NCBI RefSeq assembly: GCF_047511655.1
Contig: NC_133396.1
Location: forward strand, 136,533,490 to 136,597,489
Length of the DNA stretch: 64,000 nt
Direction: 5' to 3'
DNA from: Castor canadensis
Lineage: Eukaryota > Chordata > Mammalia > Rodentia > Castoridae
Part shown: in pieces, positions 1 to 10,850 of the stretch
Numbering within the stretch: the first letter of the stretch is position 1
Layout of the letters: every line of letters starts with the position of its first letter
Program-made: the position numbers and the translations under genes
Notes under the pieces: generated by a model
Seen by the model: the letters and a program-made list of their open reading frames with translations, nothing else
What the model was told of the DNA's origin: nothing
The model's database searches: none

Positions 1-1026
1 CAGTGATTCAGAGTCACTTGCACAGAGATTCTTCACAGGCACTGTATAGAACAAGACGAATATGTATGTATGTAATCAATAAGAGCACTAAGCATCAAGA
101 CTTTGGAGACCTCATGCTGCCCAAAATATTGTGCAGTATCACACTGTCTCAAAATATTATATTTTCTTTGAAAGCATCTTGTATTATTTCTAGACAAAGT
201 ATTCCACACCACAAATGATGTGATTAAGCAAATTTAACCCAAACATCCACTCTTTAATTTTAAATTCAATATTTGTGGCAACACTAGTAAGTGTATATTA
301 ATTGACCTATACTTTCTGTGACCCAGAAACTCCACTTTTTAGTATATATTCCCAAAGTAGGAATCCAATAACTCTTGGATTATTTAAAGACCATGCAAAG
401 CATACTCAAGCATAAATGTATGCACATATATACACATATGCATGCACAGACAAACACTTCCAGAAATTCAACTTTTCTATATACTCAGTTCTAAAGTCTA
501 TTAGCCTGACAAAAGGCCAGATGATTTTCTCTTTAACCTCCTGTTTTCTCCATTTTGCATGTACCTTCTCTCTTCAACAATAACCAGCTTCTCCTTTAGA
601 AAACAAAGATATGCTCCTCATCTGTCTGGAATCTTATCACGGGTGCATTGCCAAGCACTGAAGTGACAATGGCAAGGTTTGACTTCAGAGACATTTCCTT
701 TACTCTTAACTAGGAAAGCAACAACAGCAACAAGAAAACTATTATAACCATCCTTCTGAAAACTCAATGAAGCTAAAGTAATAGTGTTTATAAATTTATT
801 TTTGTTGTTTTTATAGTTACTTGGAAGATTTCAAAGAACACTAAATATTTTAAGATCCACTGGATGAAAAACGCAGATATAAATTTTGCCTGATAGCTTT
901 CTAATCAGTGTGCATTAATAACATTAAATATTTATCATGATTCATCATTCATTTATTGTGTTTACCCCAGGTTATGCTGCCGCATTAAATATCCACCAAG
1001 TCTCTGTTGCTTTCAATAGCATCAGG
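1..1026. other. Non-coding AT-rich sequence, mostly unique
   Basis: No gene is recognisable. A short stretch at about 270-440 reads weakly like the old L1 'gacccag...aactccact' segment near the end of ORF2, but it is too decayed to call with confidence. The rest shows no repeat I recognise. Confidence 0.5.
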
Positions 1027-1034
1027 TCTCTCTC

Positions 1035-1080
<46 letters not shown>
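1027..1080. repeat. (TC)n microsatellite
   Basis: This is an almost pure CT dinucleotide run with one interruption near its left end. It creates a spurious Ser-Leu repeat in an overlapping open frame, so that frame should not be taken as a protein. It is likely length-polymorphic. Confidence 0.95.
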
Positions 1081-1084
<4 letters not shown>

Positions 1085-2884
1085 ACTTGCTGCAGATACA
1101 GTTAAGCACTACATTCTTTCTTCAGTTGTCCAGACTAAAGAAACATCCACATTTGGACATGCCATGCCTGTGCCAGAAGGAAAAACAAAACAAAAAGAAG
1201 CAAGGATGGGGAACTTCTCAAAGACCTCTGACACTTTTGTTTGGAAATGGCCTTGCTTGTACTTCTACATAGTGTTAGTCAAAGCAAAATTCAGAAACTG
1301 AATGCCCAGGCATTGAAAAACATAGAAAGCAACCTGTCATCATGCAGGAACATGTGATCTTTTATGGGGACCTTAGTAAATAAATGGGAAAAATAATACA
1401 CTCCACAAAGTTTCTTCATTTCACCTGTTGCTTGCTAGCTACAGAACAAATTAGCCATTAGTATTATATGTTTTATCTTCTATGAAATATGTATAAGACA
1501 GACGATTTAAAATCCTGTTTTTATTGTGGCACCAATTACTCCTAAAAACTGACAAAAATTAATGTAAATACATGCCTATAAGTTTACTAAAGGAAAACCA
1601 TGCTTCATGAACTTGGTTGAACAACTTTCACTTTATCAATATACTATATTGATTTGTTGTATTAAAATGTAAAAAAACCTCTTGGTTTATATTTTTATTT
1701 TGTAATATTATAACCATGGGTAAAGCATATCTGCATGCTGTTAACTTTGACAATATTATTCTGTCTTCCCTTCAAAATCTCATTTTTTTCCCTGTGGCTT
1801 CTCTCAAACTTTTGGCAATCTCTACATCCTAGTGTACCCACACAAACTACATGAACTCCACCAGACCTAAGTGTACATTACTTATAGCATGCAATCCATC
1901 CTACTATTCTACAAAAATCTACCCAAAATGAAGGTGATTAATTTTTTATCCCATTGACACGAGCATGGGTACATGATCATTCTCATTAACCATTATCTGT
2001 TTTTCTAAGAGGACTCTTTCAATAATTCCCTAGGGGAATTATACCAGTCTCCTCTTTTCTGGTCTAAATGCTCAGTGTCTTAATTTGAGTTCCCCAGAAG
2101 TACACTGTGAGACAGGATTGAGTTTGTAGGCATGAAGTACCAGTAAGAGAGTGAGTGATTTAGGAAAGGGAACAGCCAATAAATGACATATAAATTTAGA
2201 CAGCCTCCATAGTAGGTGACTGGAGCTCAATTCTGATAAAATCTAATCAACCAAAACCTGCTGGAATAGCCTATAACTTGACAAAGTGACATTTATTGAG
2301 TTCATGCAATAAAAGAGGAAACTTGAAAGAAGCCAAGGAGAACTGCTCAAGAAAAAGGACAGGGAAGTATCTTCTGTAAGATTTGAAATCTGTTCAAGGT
2401 TCTGAGTAACATCTAAGCAAAGCAGGGATCAATTCAGGATTGGTTGCTATATCTGAAGCAGGATTAGAAGTAAGGATTAAGTAGTGACTGTAGATAAAAA
2501 CTAACCCAAGTGGGTGTTGGTGTGTCCTTGCTAAGAATCAAGTGGTCACTAAAATAGGTGATATTTACTCTCAAAGTATTATTTTCTCTTTCAATCCATA
2601 ATATTGAGAAACTAGAAAATGGTGCAACATACATCCAAGAGTTATCTCCCCTAATGGGCCTGTGAGCTGGAATTGTAGACCAACTCCTCACCGCTATTAG
2701 GTGAAGGGAATAAAAGAATAGGATTAATGTGTGTGGGAGAGATAATAACATCTACCTAACCCACTGACTAGCCATCCCTATCCCCACATTTATAAAGGCT
2801 TTAGACATAAAAATGCAGACACTGACAATGTGAAGTCTGCAAGAGCACACTGAAATGTCAAGGAAACACTGACAGCATCAGCAG
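1081..2884. other. Non-coding sequence, mostly unique
   Basis: No gene is seen. The stretch from about 2080 to 2300 (starting near 'gttccccagaag') has the feel of an old interspersed mammalian repeat, but I cannot name the family. The remainder is AT-rich and unassigned. Confidence 0.45.
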
Positions 2885-3400
2885 GGTGTTTATGGACACG
2901 AGTGAGTGTTGGGAGTAGAAGTTGCTGCAATGCTTTGGAAAACTGTCTGGTTCAAAGCTGAATATATGTGCATAAATTGGTATGATGCTGTAAAAATACT
3001 TTGTTAGGTTCAAAACTCAATGAACCATGAATTCTAACCCAACTTACAAGGAAAAAGAAACCCATACACATGTGAACAAAAATACAGAAGTGTGTGCAGC
3101 TACAGAATTTTCAACAGCAAAAGTTGAAAAAAAATAAAATTAAGTTTTAAAATATTGTGGAATAGTCACAAATCAGAGCATTATACTGCAATGCAAATAC
3201 AATTCCGGTATATCCAGTGACATGCGTGAATCTTACAAGAAAATCCTGTGTGAAAATAGCAAGAGAAAAGACACATGCTCAAAGATTTCTTTTCTACAAA
3301 GTTCAGAAACAAACAATTATCAAGAAGAATAAAGTCAGGTTGGGAGGAGAGAGAGTGAACAGATAGAGATGCAAAGTGGAGAACTTATGGGTATTTTCAT
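2885..3400 (+). mobile_element. Old L1 fragment, ORF2 end and 3'UTR
   Basis: The order of motifs follows the end of LINE-1 ORF2. A 'ctttggaaaactgt' block is followed by a degraded 'caatgaaccatgaattc' segment, then the 'cacatgtgaacaaaaat' segment and the 'atgcgtgaatcttacaag' segment. Stops and indels are frequent, so this is an old, dead copy. The right edge is uncertain because the 3'UTR fades into unique sequence. Confidence 0.6.
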
Positions 3401-3471
3401 CTTCTATTTTTCTATTTTCAGATATGATTTTTCCCCTTTTTGGGATAATTTATTGAGTTTTATACTTTTTT

Positions 3472-3530
3472 GAATAAATATTATTCAAAATAATATTGAA
3501 ATAATAAATATTATTCAAATAATATTGAAA
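3472..3530. repeat. Imperfect tandem duplication, about 28 bp unit
   Basis: Two adjacent AT-only-like units share the core 'aataaatattattcaaa' and 'taatattgaa'. The second copy lacks one A. It is a small local duplication with no sign of function. Confidence 0.8.
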
Positions 3531-6233
3531 GTTTGACCAACAATTACATTGCATTGATTTGTTTTCGTTTTTCATTTAGGTAGATTTAATTTATTACAAA
3601 TCTGTAAAAAGAAAAATAGCTATAGATTTAATATTGTTTTCCATAACCAATATTCCCCACAATAGGAGGAAATTGTTTCTGCCTTTGAAACAAACTATGC
3701 TTTCTAGAAAACTATCAAGCTCTCAAACTTGGAGGAGACACAGTAGACATTAACTTCACAGTTCAGCCATTGTCCAACCTCGCTTTCAACAGTGTCACCA
3801 TTGATGTTTTACTTCTGTTTAGCTCTTGTCTCTACATTTCCATTGTTTCTGAAGGAGGATTTCTGTTTAAGTTGACTTACACCCCAGTGTTGAAGGTTAG
3901 TGATTCTTACAAGCTGACCTTTAACCCAGTTGGGTAGCAAGCATCTTGCTAAAAGACTCAGAAGGGAAACAGCTGCTTTGTTTGGCATTGACTTACCAAA
4001 CGCAGAAATAGCAAGTAAATATCTAACATTCATTCTCCCCATGTTTATTTGTTTGGGGACCCTGATTTTAGAAGAAACACATTACTTCTTAAAAGGACAA
4101 TATGCCTTCCTACCCAGGAGTAAATTGAGAATGGAAATGAGGTGAAATCTCACCCACTACCTTAAGATAGATTTGTGTGGGACTCCCAAGAATGAACATT
4201 TCTACAGGGTAGAATAAGGTCCTCCCTCTCCTCTTTTTCCTTCCTACCACCTAAACAGGCACAGAGCAGTGGCAGCTACACTTGAACTGGTTAAGGAAGC
4301 TTGTGCAGCAGAGGGAAGTACACGGTGACTTCACAGAACTGCATGTCAGACATGTGCTCTACCTTCTTTCACAGGAAAGTAATCATTTCAGGTAGAAAAC
4401 AGGGTAGCTAAATATGTGACAGTAACTGACTGCGTTTGTTAATTTCCATACTGGTGAATGACTTACAAGTTCCACATTTTCTTTATCAGTAGTAATTAAT
4501 CAATTTACTTAGATTTAAAGCACAATAAAATGCAGTTAATTTTGATCCAAACAAAGTTCAAACAGGGAGTAAGCTATTTGAAAGACAAGATAAATTGTTA
4601 TTAGGTTACTTAACAAGTTTTTCTCCTTATACATTGCTCATTTAATTCTTAAATTTCCTTTCATGCTTTAATAAAGTAACATTTCATCACTTTTTTTTCT
4701 ACATGAAATATGCTCAATTTATATTTTTGTTTAAATGGCAGTGACAATTTTTATTTATTCCAATTACATGATAAATATTTGCTTCATATCCTGATATAAA
4801 TCATAAATACCTTAAGGATTATTATTTTTAAGTATGCCTATAATCCTAAGTGTCAAGTATTCCATTCAAAAACAGGGAACACTTTTACTTAAATTTTATT
4901 GCTTCGACATGAGAAGTCTTATTTTTAAAAAACAAATCCTCACAGTCTAGCTATTTCTATTTTGAATGGTTTTAGAGTGAATTTTTAAATTGAAACTTAA
5001 GGAAGACATAATCATTAACATACAAACTTACAAACACTTAAGAATTTGGTAAGATTGGATAAAACTCTCTTTGTCTAAAGAACTGTATAAAGTTATTAAC
5101 ATACTCTGTGCAACAGTGTGAACCATCTGCAGGAGCTATGGCTCTGAACTCCAGATCTTCATAAAAATGTCTGCAAGGTTTAACTAGAGCAGCAATAACA
5201 GGACATAGAGTTAGCTACTTCTACCCTACGCTCTCTCTGATCCACTCTATCTCCAGTTCCGAGCCCTTAGTTATGAACTCGAAACCTCTGCTCTTTGATT
5301 CTACAGACACAGCTTTAGCAATGAGTCTTTATCAGTTCATCTATTCAGAAGCCAATGCTGTCAGTATGAGTTTTGCCAAATACTGCCCCTGGCTCTGCAG
5401 AGCCACTCTTCTGTCTTATTAAGTTGAGTTATCCAAATTTGTATTCTCTTTAATCATTTGCTAAGGCAGCTCTTTTTTTCTCTCATGAGATAACTTTCCT
5501 GTTTATCACACGTTACAGGGAAGAAGATTTAATACCATTCTTTCTAAAATGAAGAATGAGAAGAAAACAAATTCTCTCATGTCAAAGACTTCCTGTGCCC
5601 CTGCACCATAACGAACGGCACATAACCCTTAGACATAAAGGATCGGGAGTACCTCAGAGACTTATTGTTTAAATACTACCTGCCAATAATTGTATATATT
5701 TCACATTCATGCATTATCTCAATTAAACGGTTACTGATTCTGATGGAGGTAGTAAGGATTTTTAAGTCAAAGACAAGATTTCTAAAATTATGTGCAAGAG
5801 TTTTTATGTAGTATAATAAATGAGTCTATCCATCTAATTGATTTGGTGCTTAATAGCCACTTTACTAACAAGTCTAGCATGAGTTTGATTTACCTCCAAC
5901 AACTTTGACTTACTCAATTTTGACGGCAGTAATAGGTGTGGGAAAATTCCGCTGTTAGAATGTGGAACCACGCTCATTAAAATAAAATTCATTTGGTGGT
6001 GAAACTATGGGAGACAACATACAGCCCCATGATTTTACTGTCAAGTGCCATATCAAATAATTTATGCCTATAAGAAAATAGAAGCATTATATTTTATACT
6101 TATTTTGTATTTCAATAAGAATATACTTTTTGTATTTATTTGCGAAACCCAAAAACATTCAGTAGTTTTCTGCATTAGCTATATGGATGTAAGAATAATA
6201 GTCTTGAAAGAAACACATTATAATTTCAGTCTG
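3531..6233. other. Unique AT-rich non-coding sequence
   Basis: I recognise no exon, SINE or LINE here. Short open frames at 3809-4042 (minus), 3930-4145 (plus) and 6045-6245 (plus) overlap or lack any recognisable domain and are treated as chance. A faint MIR-like phrase occurs near 5700-5760 and is too short to call. Confidence 0.45.
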
Positions 6234-6780
6234 CTACTCATATAAACCATTATACCATAAGTTTCTGGATCCCGGAAATACCCACTTAGCTCTAATCAAA
6301 AGCTTTCTCAATGTAACATTCTTATTTAAGACAGACATGAAATGCTTAAAATAAAACCTTTTCATTTTTAAAAGAAAAATGCAATGCCACTTAACATAAA
6401 ACAAATAAAAAGGAGGAATGATATTCAACTTCCAATTTATGAGTGTCAATGGACTCCCAAAAAGTACAATTTTAGAATTTGTCTCAAATCTTTTTACATC
6501 AATATCAGTTAAGGAAATTGTGGCCATTAACATTGCATAATTTAAATCAAACTTCACAGTAATAAAGTACTCGCGGGCTTCCAGTAGAAGTCGCTGAAAA
6601 ATGTACATACTTCTGCTTCTCGAGAAGCTGTGATACACCTTGATTCTAGTGCTGCCACTGCTCTTTGATGTCAAGGACAAGTGAAAATATTCAAGTGTGT
6701 AGAAATCTCTGAGGGGATTAGTGATTTTCAGTACATGATAGTCAAGGTAATTACTAAATTTCCACTTTGTCACGCCCGTA
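6234..6780 (-). other. Unexplained segment with the window's longest open frame
   Basis: An uninterrupted minus-strand frame of 179 codons with an ATG at 6773 spans 6234-6773. I recognise no domain, signal peptide or family in its translation. It is rich in Phe, Leu, Lys and Tyr, as expected for chance translation of AT-rich DNA. The DNA from 6540 to 6680 keeps four CpGs, and two more lie at 6771-6778, which is unusual for this window. A perfect 14-bp palindrome (gcttctcgagaagc) sits at 6615-6628. It could be a conserved non-coding element, an old exon or chance. I do not call it a gene. Confidence 0.3.
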
Positions 6781-7364
6781 AACCATGCCTAACCACAGTG
6801 CCTCAAGCAGGATATAATTTCCTTTTTCTGTTAGGTAACCAATCGATATGGATACAATCTGAAAAACATCCAGGGATCTGAGCTATTAGAGCATATAAGA
6901 ACTGAGATTTTTTTAGAGCACAGCAAGAAGCACCCAGGTGATGAAACAGGAAAGAAAGTGCCCAGTGTAAATATCCTAAAACAGTATACAGCTTGCTGAA
7001 CTCACTTCTGCCCCTGTCCACGTGGTAAGAAAATAGTCCCTTACTCACTTCTAAATAGGAACCAAGATATGTAGTCTCTCACTGACAGATGTGTGTAAGG
7101 AAAAGCAGAACAAAGATTTGCAGTAGGGAGTTAAAAGGACAACTATTAAAGAAGCAATTCTTCAAACTGATGAAAAACCAAGGGCATGGGAGCATATCTT
7201 TTTTCCATAAAATCTATTGTGTTTAATTAAATAAGGATATTTGCTATCAAAAATTGATAATAATAATGGAGACTCAGACTTAATTTTATTTGATAATAAT
7301 AGTTATTCAATTATTACTCCACAAATATAAATCAACTTTTTCACTAACATTATATACTAGTTAG
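6781..7364. other. Unique non-coding sequence
   Basis: No repeat or gene is recognised. The open frame at 6803-7048 on the minus strand shows no familiar domain. Confidence 0.45.
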
Positions 7365-7458
7365 GAGAGTGAATCCAAGAGTCAGACTACTAAGAGCCAA
7401 AACCCAACACAATACTAGCAGTGTGACCATGAAATAAATATTTACCTCTTCTGTGTCG
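7365..7458 (-). mobile_element. MIR SINE, first fragment (split)
   Basis: This matches the reverse complement of the MIR tRNA-derived and central regions. The 'gagtcagactac' block is followed by 'actagcagtgtgacc' and then 'tttacctcttctgtg'. The copy stops at about 7458 where an LTR begins, and it resumes at about 7823. Confidence 0.75.
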
Positions 7459-7822
7459 GTGTTAGCTTGTTGTCGCTATAACAAATGCATAAAATAATCA
7501 GCTAATCAAAAGAAAAGGTTTGTTTTGATTTGGAGATTGTAAGACATGGACAGGTGGACCCATTGATTTTAGGTCTCTGGGTGGGGGTGGTAGATGGCCA
7601 TGATGAGGAGCACATAGTGGATCAAAAACAAGCACCCCATGCACAGGAAGTGAAAGAAAGAGAGAAAGAGATCACAGTCCCACAAACACCTTTGAGAACA
7701 CAAACTAAAGTCCTCACACCATAACCTACTTCATAAAATTCCAGCCCTCCCACTAGTGTTAAGCAGGGGATCAAGCCATTAAGACATGGACCTTTAGGAA
7801 ACACAGAATTCAAGCTATAGCA
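7459..7822 (-). mobile_element. Solo LTR, MaLR-type (ERVL-MaLR) relic
   Basis: In antisense the left edge matches the conserved MaLR LTR end ('tgttagc...gctataacaaat'). It then shows 'aaaaggtttgttttgattt', a 'tcacagtcccacaaacacc' block and a right edge near 'acacagaattcaagctatag'. No internal retroviral sequence is present, so this is a solo LTR. It sits inside a MIR, which gives the order of insertion. MaLRs are non-autonomous. I did not identify the subfamily; rodent ORR1/MT or older MLT/MST are the options. Confidence 0.65.
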
Positions 7823-7945
7823 ATATTGATATTAATAATACATGCCTCATGGAACAATGAGAATTAATGGGAAAATACTTCCTATTTAGAGTCATATCTG
7901 CTCATAAAAAGCACTCAATGAATTTTAGCTATAATTCTTATCTTC
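7823..7945 (-). mobile_element. MIR SINE, second fragment (split)
   Basis: This continues the reverse-complement MIR interrupted at 7458. It ends with the signature 'aagcactcaatgaatttta' followed by 'gctataatt', equivalent to the MIR start. Together with the first fragment it makes a near full-length MIR. Confidence 0.7.
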
Positions 7946-7952
7946 CCTACTA

Positions 7953-8786
7953 TTATTTTTATTAGCATATATTAGTTGTACAAAATAACAAGTTTCATTA
8001 TGGCATTTCACACATGCATATAACATATTTTTATTTATTTACCCCCACTTTTCTCACATCTCTTTTCCTCTTCCCACTGAGCCCCTTTCTCTTCCCCAGC
8101 TGTTCCTCTTCTAGATTCATGTCTTTTTAAAATTAATATTTCACTTATGAGAAAAGTATGCAATACTCATCTCTTTCTGAGTCTGGTTTATTTTGTTTAA
8201 CATGATGTTAAGTTTCATTCATTTTCCTGAAAACATGATTTCATTCTTCCTTATTGCTACATTATATGTGTGCGTGTGTGTTATTTTCTTTATCCATTCA
8301 TCTGTTGATGGGCACCCAGGCTGATTTGCTAACTTGTCTATTGTGAATAGTGCCACAGCAAGCCTGGGTATGCAGGTATGTCTATGGTTTGCTGACCTTG
8401 ATGCCTTTAGGTGTATACCCAGAATTGATATATCAGAATCATAGGGAAGTTCTCTTTTTAGCTTTGTTGACAAACTGCCTTACTGATCTCCAAATGGCAA
8501 CACTAATTTACCAAGCATGAAAAGTGTGTAAGGGATCCATTATCCCCACATCCTTGTCAGTGATTGATTTTTGTTTTCTTGATGATAGCTTGTCTTACTT
8601 TGGTGATATGGAATCTCAATGTAGGTTTGATTTTCATTTCCCTGATGGCTAAAGATCTTCAGCATTTTATCATGTGTGCCATTTCTATTTCTTCTTTTGA
8701 AAAGTGTTCAGTTTATTTGCCCATTTATTGGATAAGTTTGTTCTTTTGTTTTTGGATATTAATCCTCATTGAATTCTGTGTAGTTC
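7953..8786 (-). mobile_element. L1 3' segment (ORF2 C-terminus and 3'UTR), minus strand
   Basis: In antisense the left edge carries the L1 terminus ('attagcatatattagttgta'). It is followed by the 3'UTR and then ORF2 coding for the C-terminal part, including the 'actattcacaatag', 'tgcccatcaacag' and 'caatagg..gaatgaaatc' regions. Frameshifts and stops are common. The upstream end meets an L1 segment in the opposite orientation at about 8787. The pair is one element with a 5' inversion. Confidence 0.85.
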
Positions 8787-9155
8787 CTTTCAAAATTCCA
8801 ATGGTATTTTTCACAGAAATAAAAAGAATCTTAAAATTCATATGGAAGCACAAAAGAGCCTAAACATTCAAATCGATTTTAAGAAGAACAAAGCTAGAGG
8901 CATCACACAACCTAATTTCAAGTTATATCACTAAGCTATGGTAAGCAAAACAGAGTAATACTGGAATGACCAGAAACATATAGAATAGATGGAATAAAGA
9001 GCCCAGAAATAAACTTACACATATATAGAAAAAATATCCTTAATAAAAATTACAAAAGTATACAATTAGGAAAGGATACTTCCTTTAATAAATGGTGGTC
9101 AGGTAACTATAGTTTCAAAAAAAGAATGAAATCAAATCTTCATTTTAAACCATAA
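8787..9155 (+). mobile_element. L1 ORF2 segment, inverted partner of the preceding piece
   Basis: The plus strand translates to the ORF2 region just after the reverse-transcriptase domain (visible peptide FKIPMVFFTEIKRILKFIW, then RGITQPNFKLY). This belongs upstream of the 7953-8786 part in the L1 order but runs in the opposite direction, as expected for twin priming. Several stops occur. Confidence 0.8.
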
Positions 9156-9159
9156 ATAA

Positions 9160-9372
9160 CAGGTCTCACTTTTTTCATTTTCATACATGAGTACATGATA
9201 TTTCCATTGTATTCACTTTCTTGTATCCCTATAGGAGACAATTGAAACTATTCTAAGAATGAAGGAGGGAGTGCTAAAGGAGAGTGATGGAAAGGGTAAA
9301 TTTGGCTAAGATATATTGTAAGCATTTTTGTAAATACCACAATGTATCCCCAGTACAACAATAATATGAACC
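9160..9372 (+). mobile_element. Small L1 3'UTR fragment with inverted left part
   Basis: The left part (about 9160-9225, 'aggtctcacttttttc', 'tacatgagtacatgatattt') is antisense to the L1 3'UTR seen at 48501-48555. The right part (about 9233-9372, 'tttgtaaataccacaatg') is sense and ends at the element's terminus, comparable to 49025-49165. The two halves therefore face each other. Confidence 0.65.
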
Positions 9373-9696
9373 AAAGTAGTCCTGAAGACATTGAGAGGGT
9401 ACCTTACCTTGGAAAAGAAAATTCTTAACTAGACTCTAATCCATGCCCCATCCCACCTCCAGGACAGGAGACGCGGTCATTTTATCACTCTGGATTTTTG
9501 CTACAAGTTATCTTTCCCTAGGACCATTTTTTTTTTTGTCATGGAAATTTGGCCTCCTTAGTGGCTAAGCAACTTTCTGAGTTTATTTTCTGTTTGTATG
9601 TAATTGGTTATACAACTGCTATTTGGAGTGTCAAAGTGTCACAGTCTCTTTTAATTTGGGATGGCAAATTATTCTAAAGTAAACACAATATGGAAA
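9373..9696. other. Unique non-coding sequence
   Basis: I see no repeat family or gene. A poly-T run occurs near 9529-9537. Confidence 0.45.
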
Positions 9697-9772
9697 CATG
9701 AAAGAAAAGGAAGTAAAGGGAAGGGAAGGAAAATGGGAGGAGAGGGAAGGAAAGAGTAAAGGAAAAAAACTG
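9697..9772. repeat. Purine-rich (GGAA/GAAA) low-complexity tract
   Basis: Nearly all bases on the plus strand are A or G, with repeated GGAA blocks. Open frames on both strands through this tract (Lys/Glu-rich and Ser/Pro/Phe-rich) are artefacts of its composition. Confidence 0.85.
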
Positions 9773-10740
9773 AAAACCCCAAAGCAAAAGCTTCCTACCA
9801 ATATCCCGATTCCCAAATCAATGGAATTACTTATGTTACCCTTATACAAAAAGAATAGTAAGGTGTCACTTATTAAATGAAAGACTTCAATGAAATGTTA
9901 GTGTTTACTAAATACATAATGTAAGTCACCAGTGATACCTCTGTGGGGTTGGATTTTCTTTTTGGGATGTACACACCTTTTCAAGTCCTATTTCCTATTG
10001 TTTCAGTTTGTGAGTCACGCTTTTTAAATTATTTTTTCATTTCTCTTAGCTTACATAGTTTATTAGAATTAACTACTTTATATTAATTATTATTGTTATA
10101 CTTTTGATGTCTCTGGAATATCCTTTGCATAATCACTTTTGATTCTGCTATTGGTGATTTCTATTTTAATCTTGCTTTCTCTCTCTCTCTGTCTCTCTGT
10201 TTTCTGAATTACTTTGACTTAGGGACTTATCAACTTTATTAATATTTCAATTAACCGAATTTGATTTTGAAGTTAGACTGATAAGTTGCATATATGACAC
10301 AAAAATGATCAATTTTTATAGATTTCATGTATGTTGAGAAAGAATGTGAACTTAGCAATTGGTGAACACGTTGTACAAATAGATCTTTAATTTAAGTAAT
10401 AGTTTCTTTGTATCTACTATATCCTTACTTAAATCTTGGGGAGTGATTTAATAGTAACCCCTAAACCATGAATGACTGTGAATTTGACTTGTTCTCTATT
10501 TTGTATTACTAGTGACTACCACTAAATAAATACATATTTTATTATATTTATATACTCCTCGTGACTTGACCTTCTTATAATTTTGTAACATTTGAATTTA
10601 TAGCAATGGTTCTTCTTTTTAAAGCCTCCTATTTGTATGGCAATTTCATCTTTATTTAATTCTTTGCATCACAAAATCTTTTCCATCTTTATACTACCAT
10701 TCATTTCTTTATCATAATATATCTATTATGAAAACACCAC
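9773..10740. other. Unique AT-rich sequence with a short CT tract
   Basis: No gene is recognised. A short (CT)n low-complexity tract lies at about 10172-10202. Confidence 0.45.
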
Positions 10741-10750
10741 AAAGCAGATT

Positions 10751-10840
10751 TTAATTGGTGGAGTGGCTCAAGTGGTAGAACACCTGCTGAGCCAGTGTGA
10801 GGCCCTGAGTTAAAACCCCAGCACTGCCAAAAAGAAAAAA
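10751..10840 (+). mobile_element. tRNA-derived ID-like SINE, long form
   Basis: It begins 'ttggtggagtggctcaagtg', carries box-A/box-B-like pol III promoter motifs ('gtggctcaagtgg', 'gagttaaaacccc') and ends in an A-rich tail. A perfect 10-bp target-site duplication (aaagcagatt) flanks it at 10741-10750 and 10841-10850. Retroposed by L1 machinery in trans; not a functional tRNA. Confidence 0.93.
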
Positions 10841-10850
10841 AAAGCAGATT

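Noticed and set aside
937..1272. 111-codon plus frame with a Ser-Leu repeat
   Set aside because: The repeat is the translation of the (TC)n microsatellite; no flanking domain.
10751..10840. tRNA gene
   Set aside because: Box A/B-like motifs are present but the unit is a SINE with A tail and target-site duplication and no cloverleaf.
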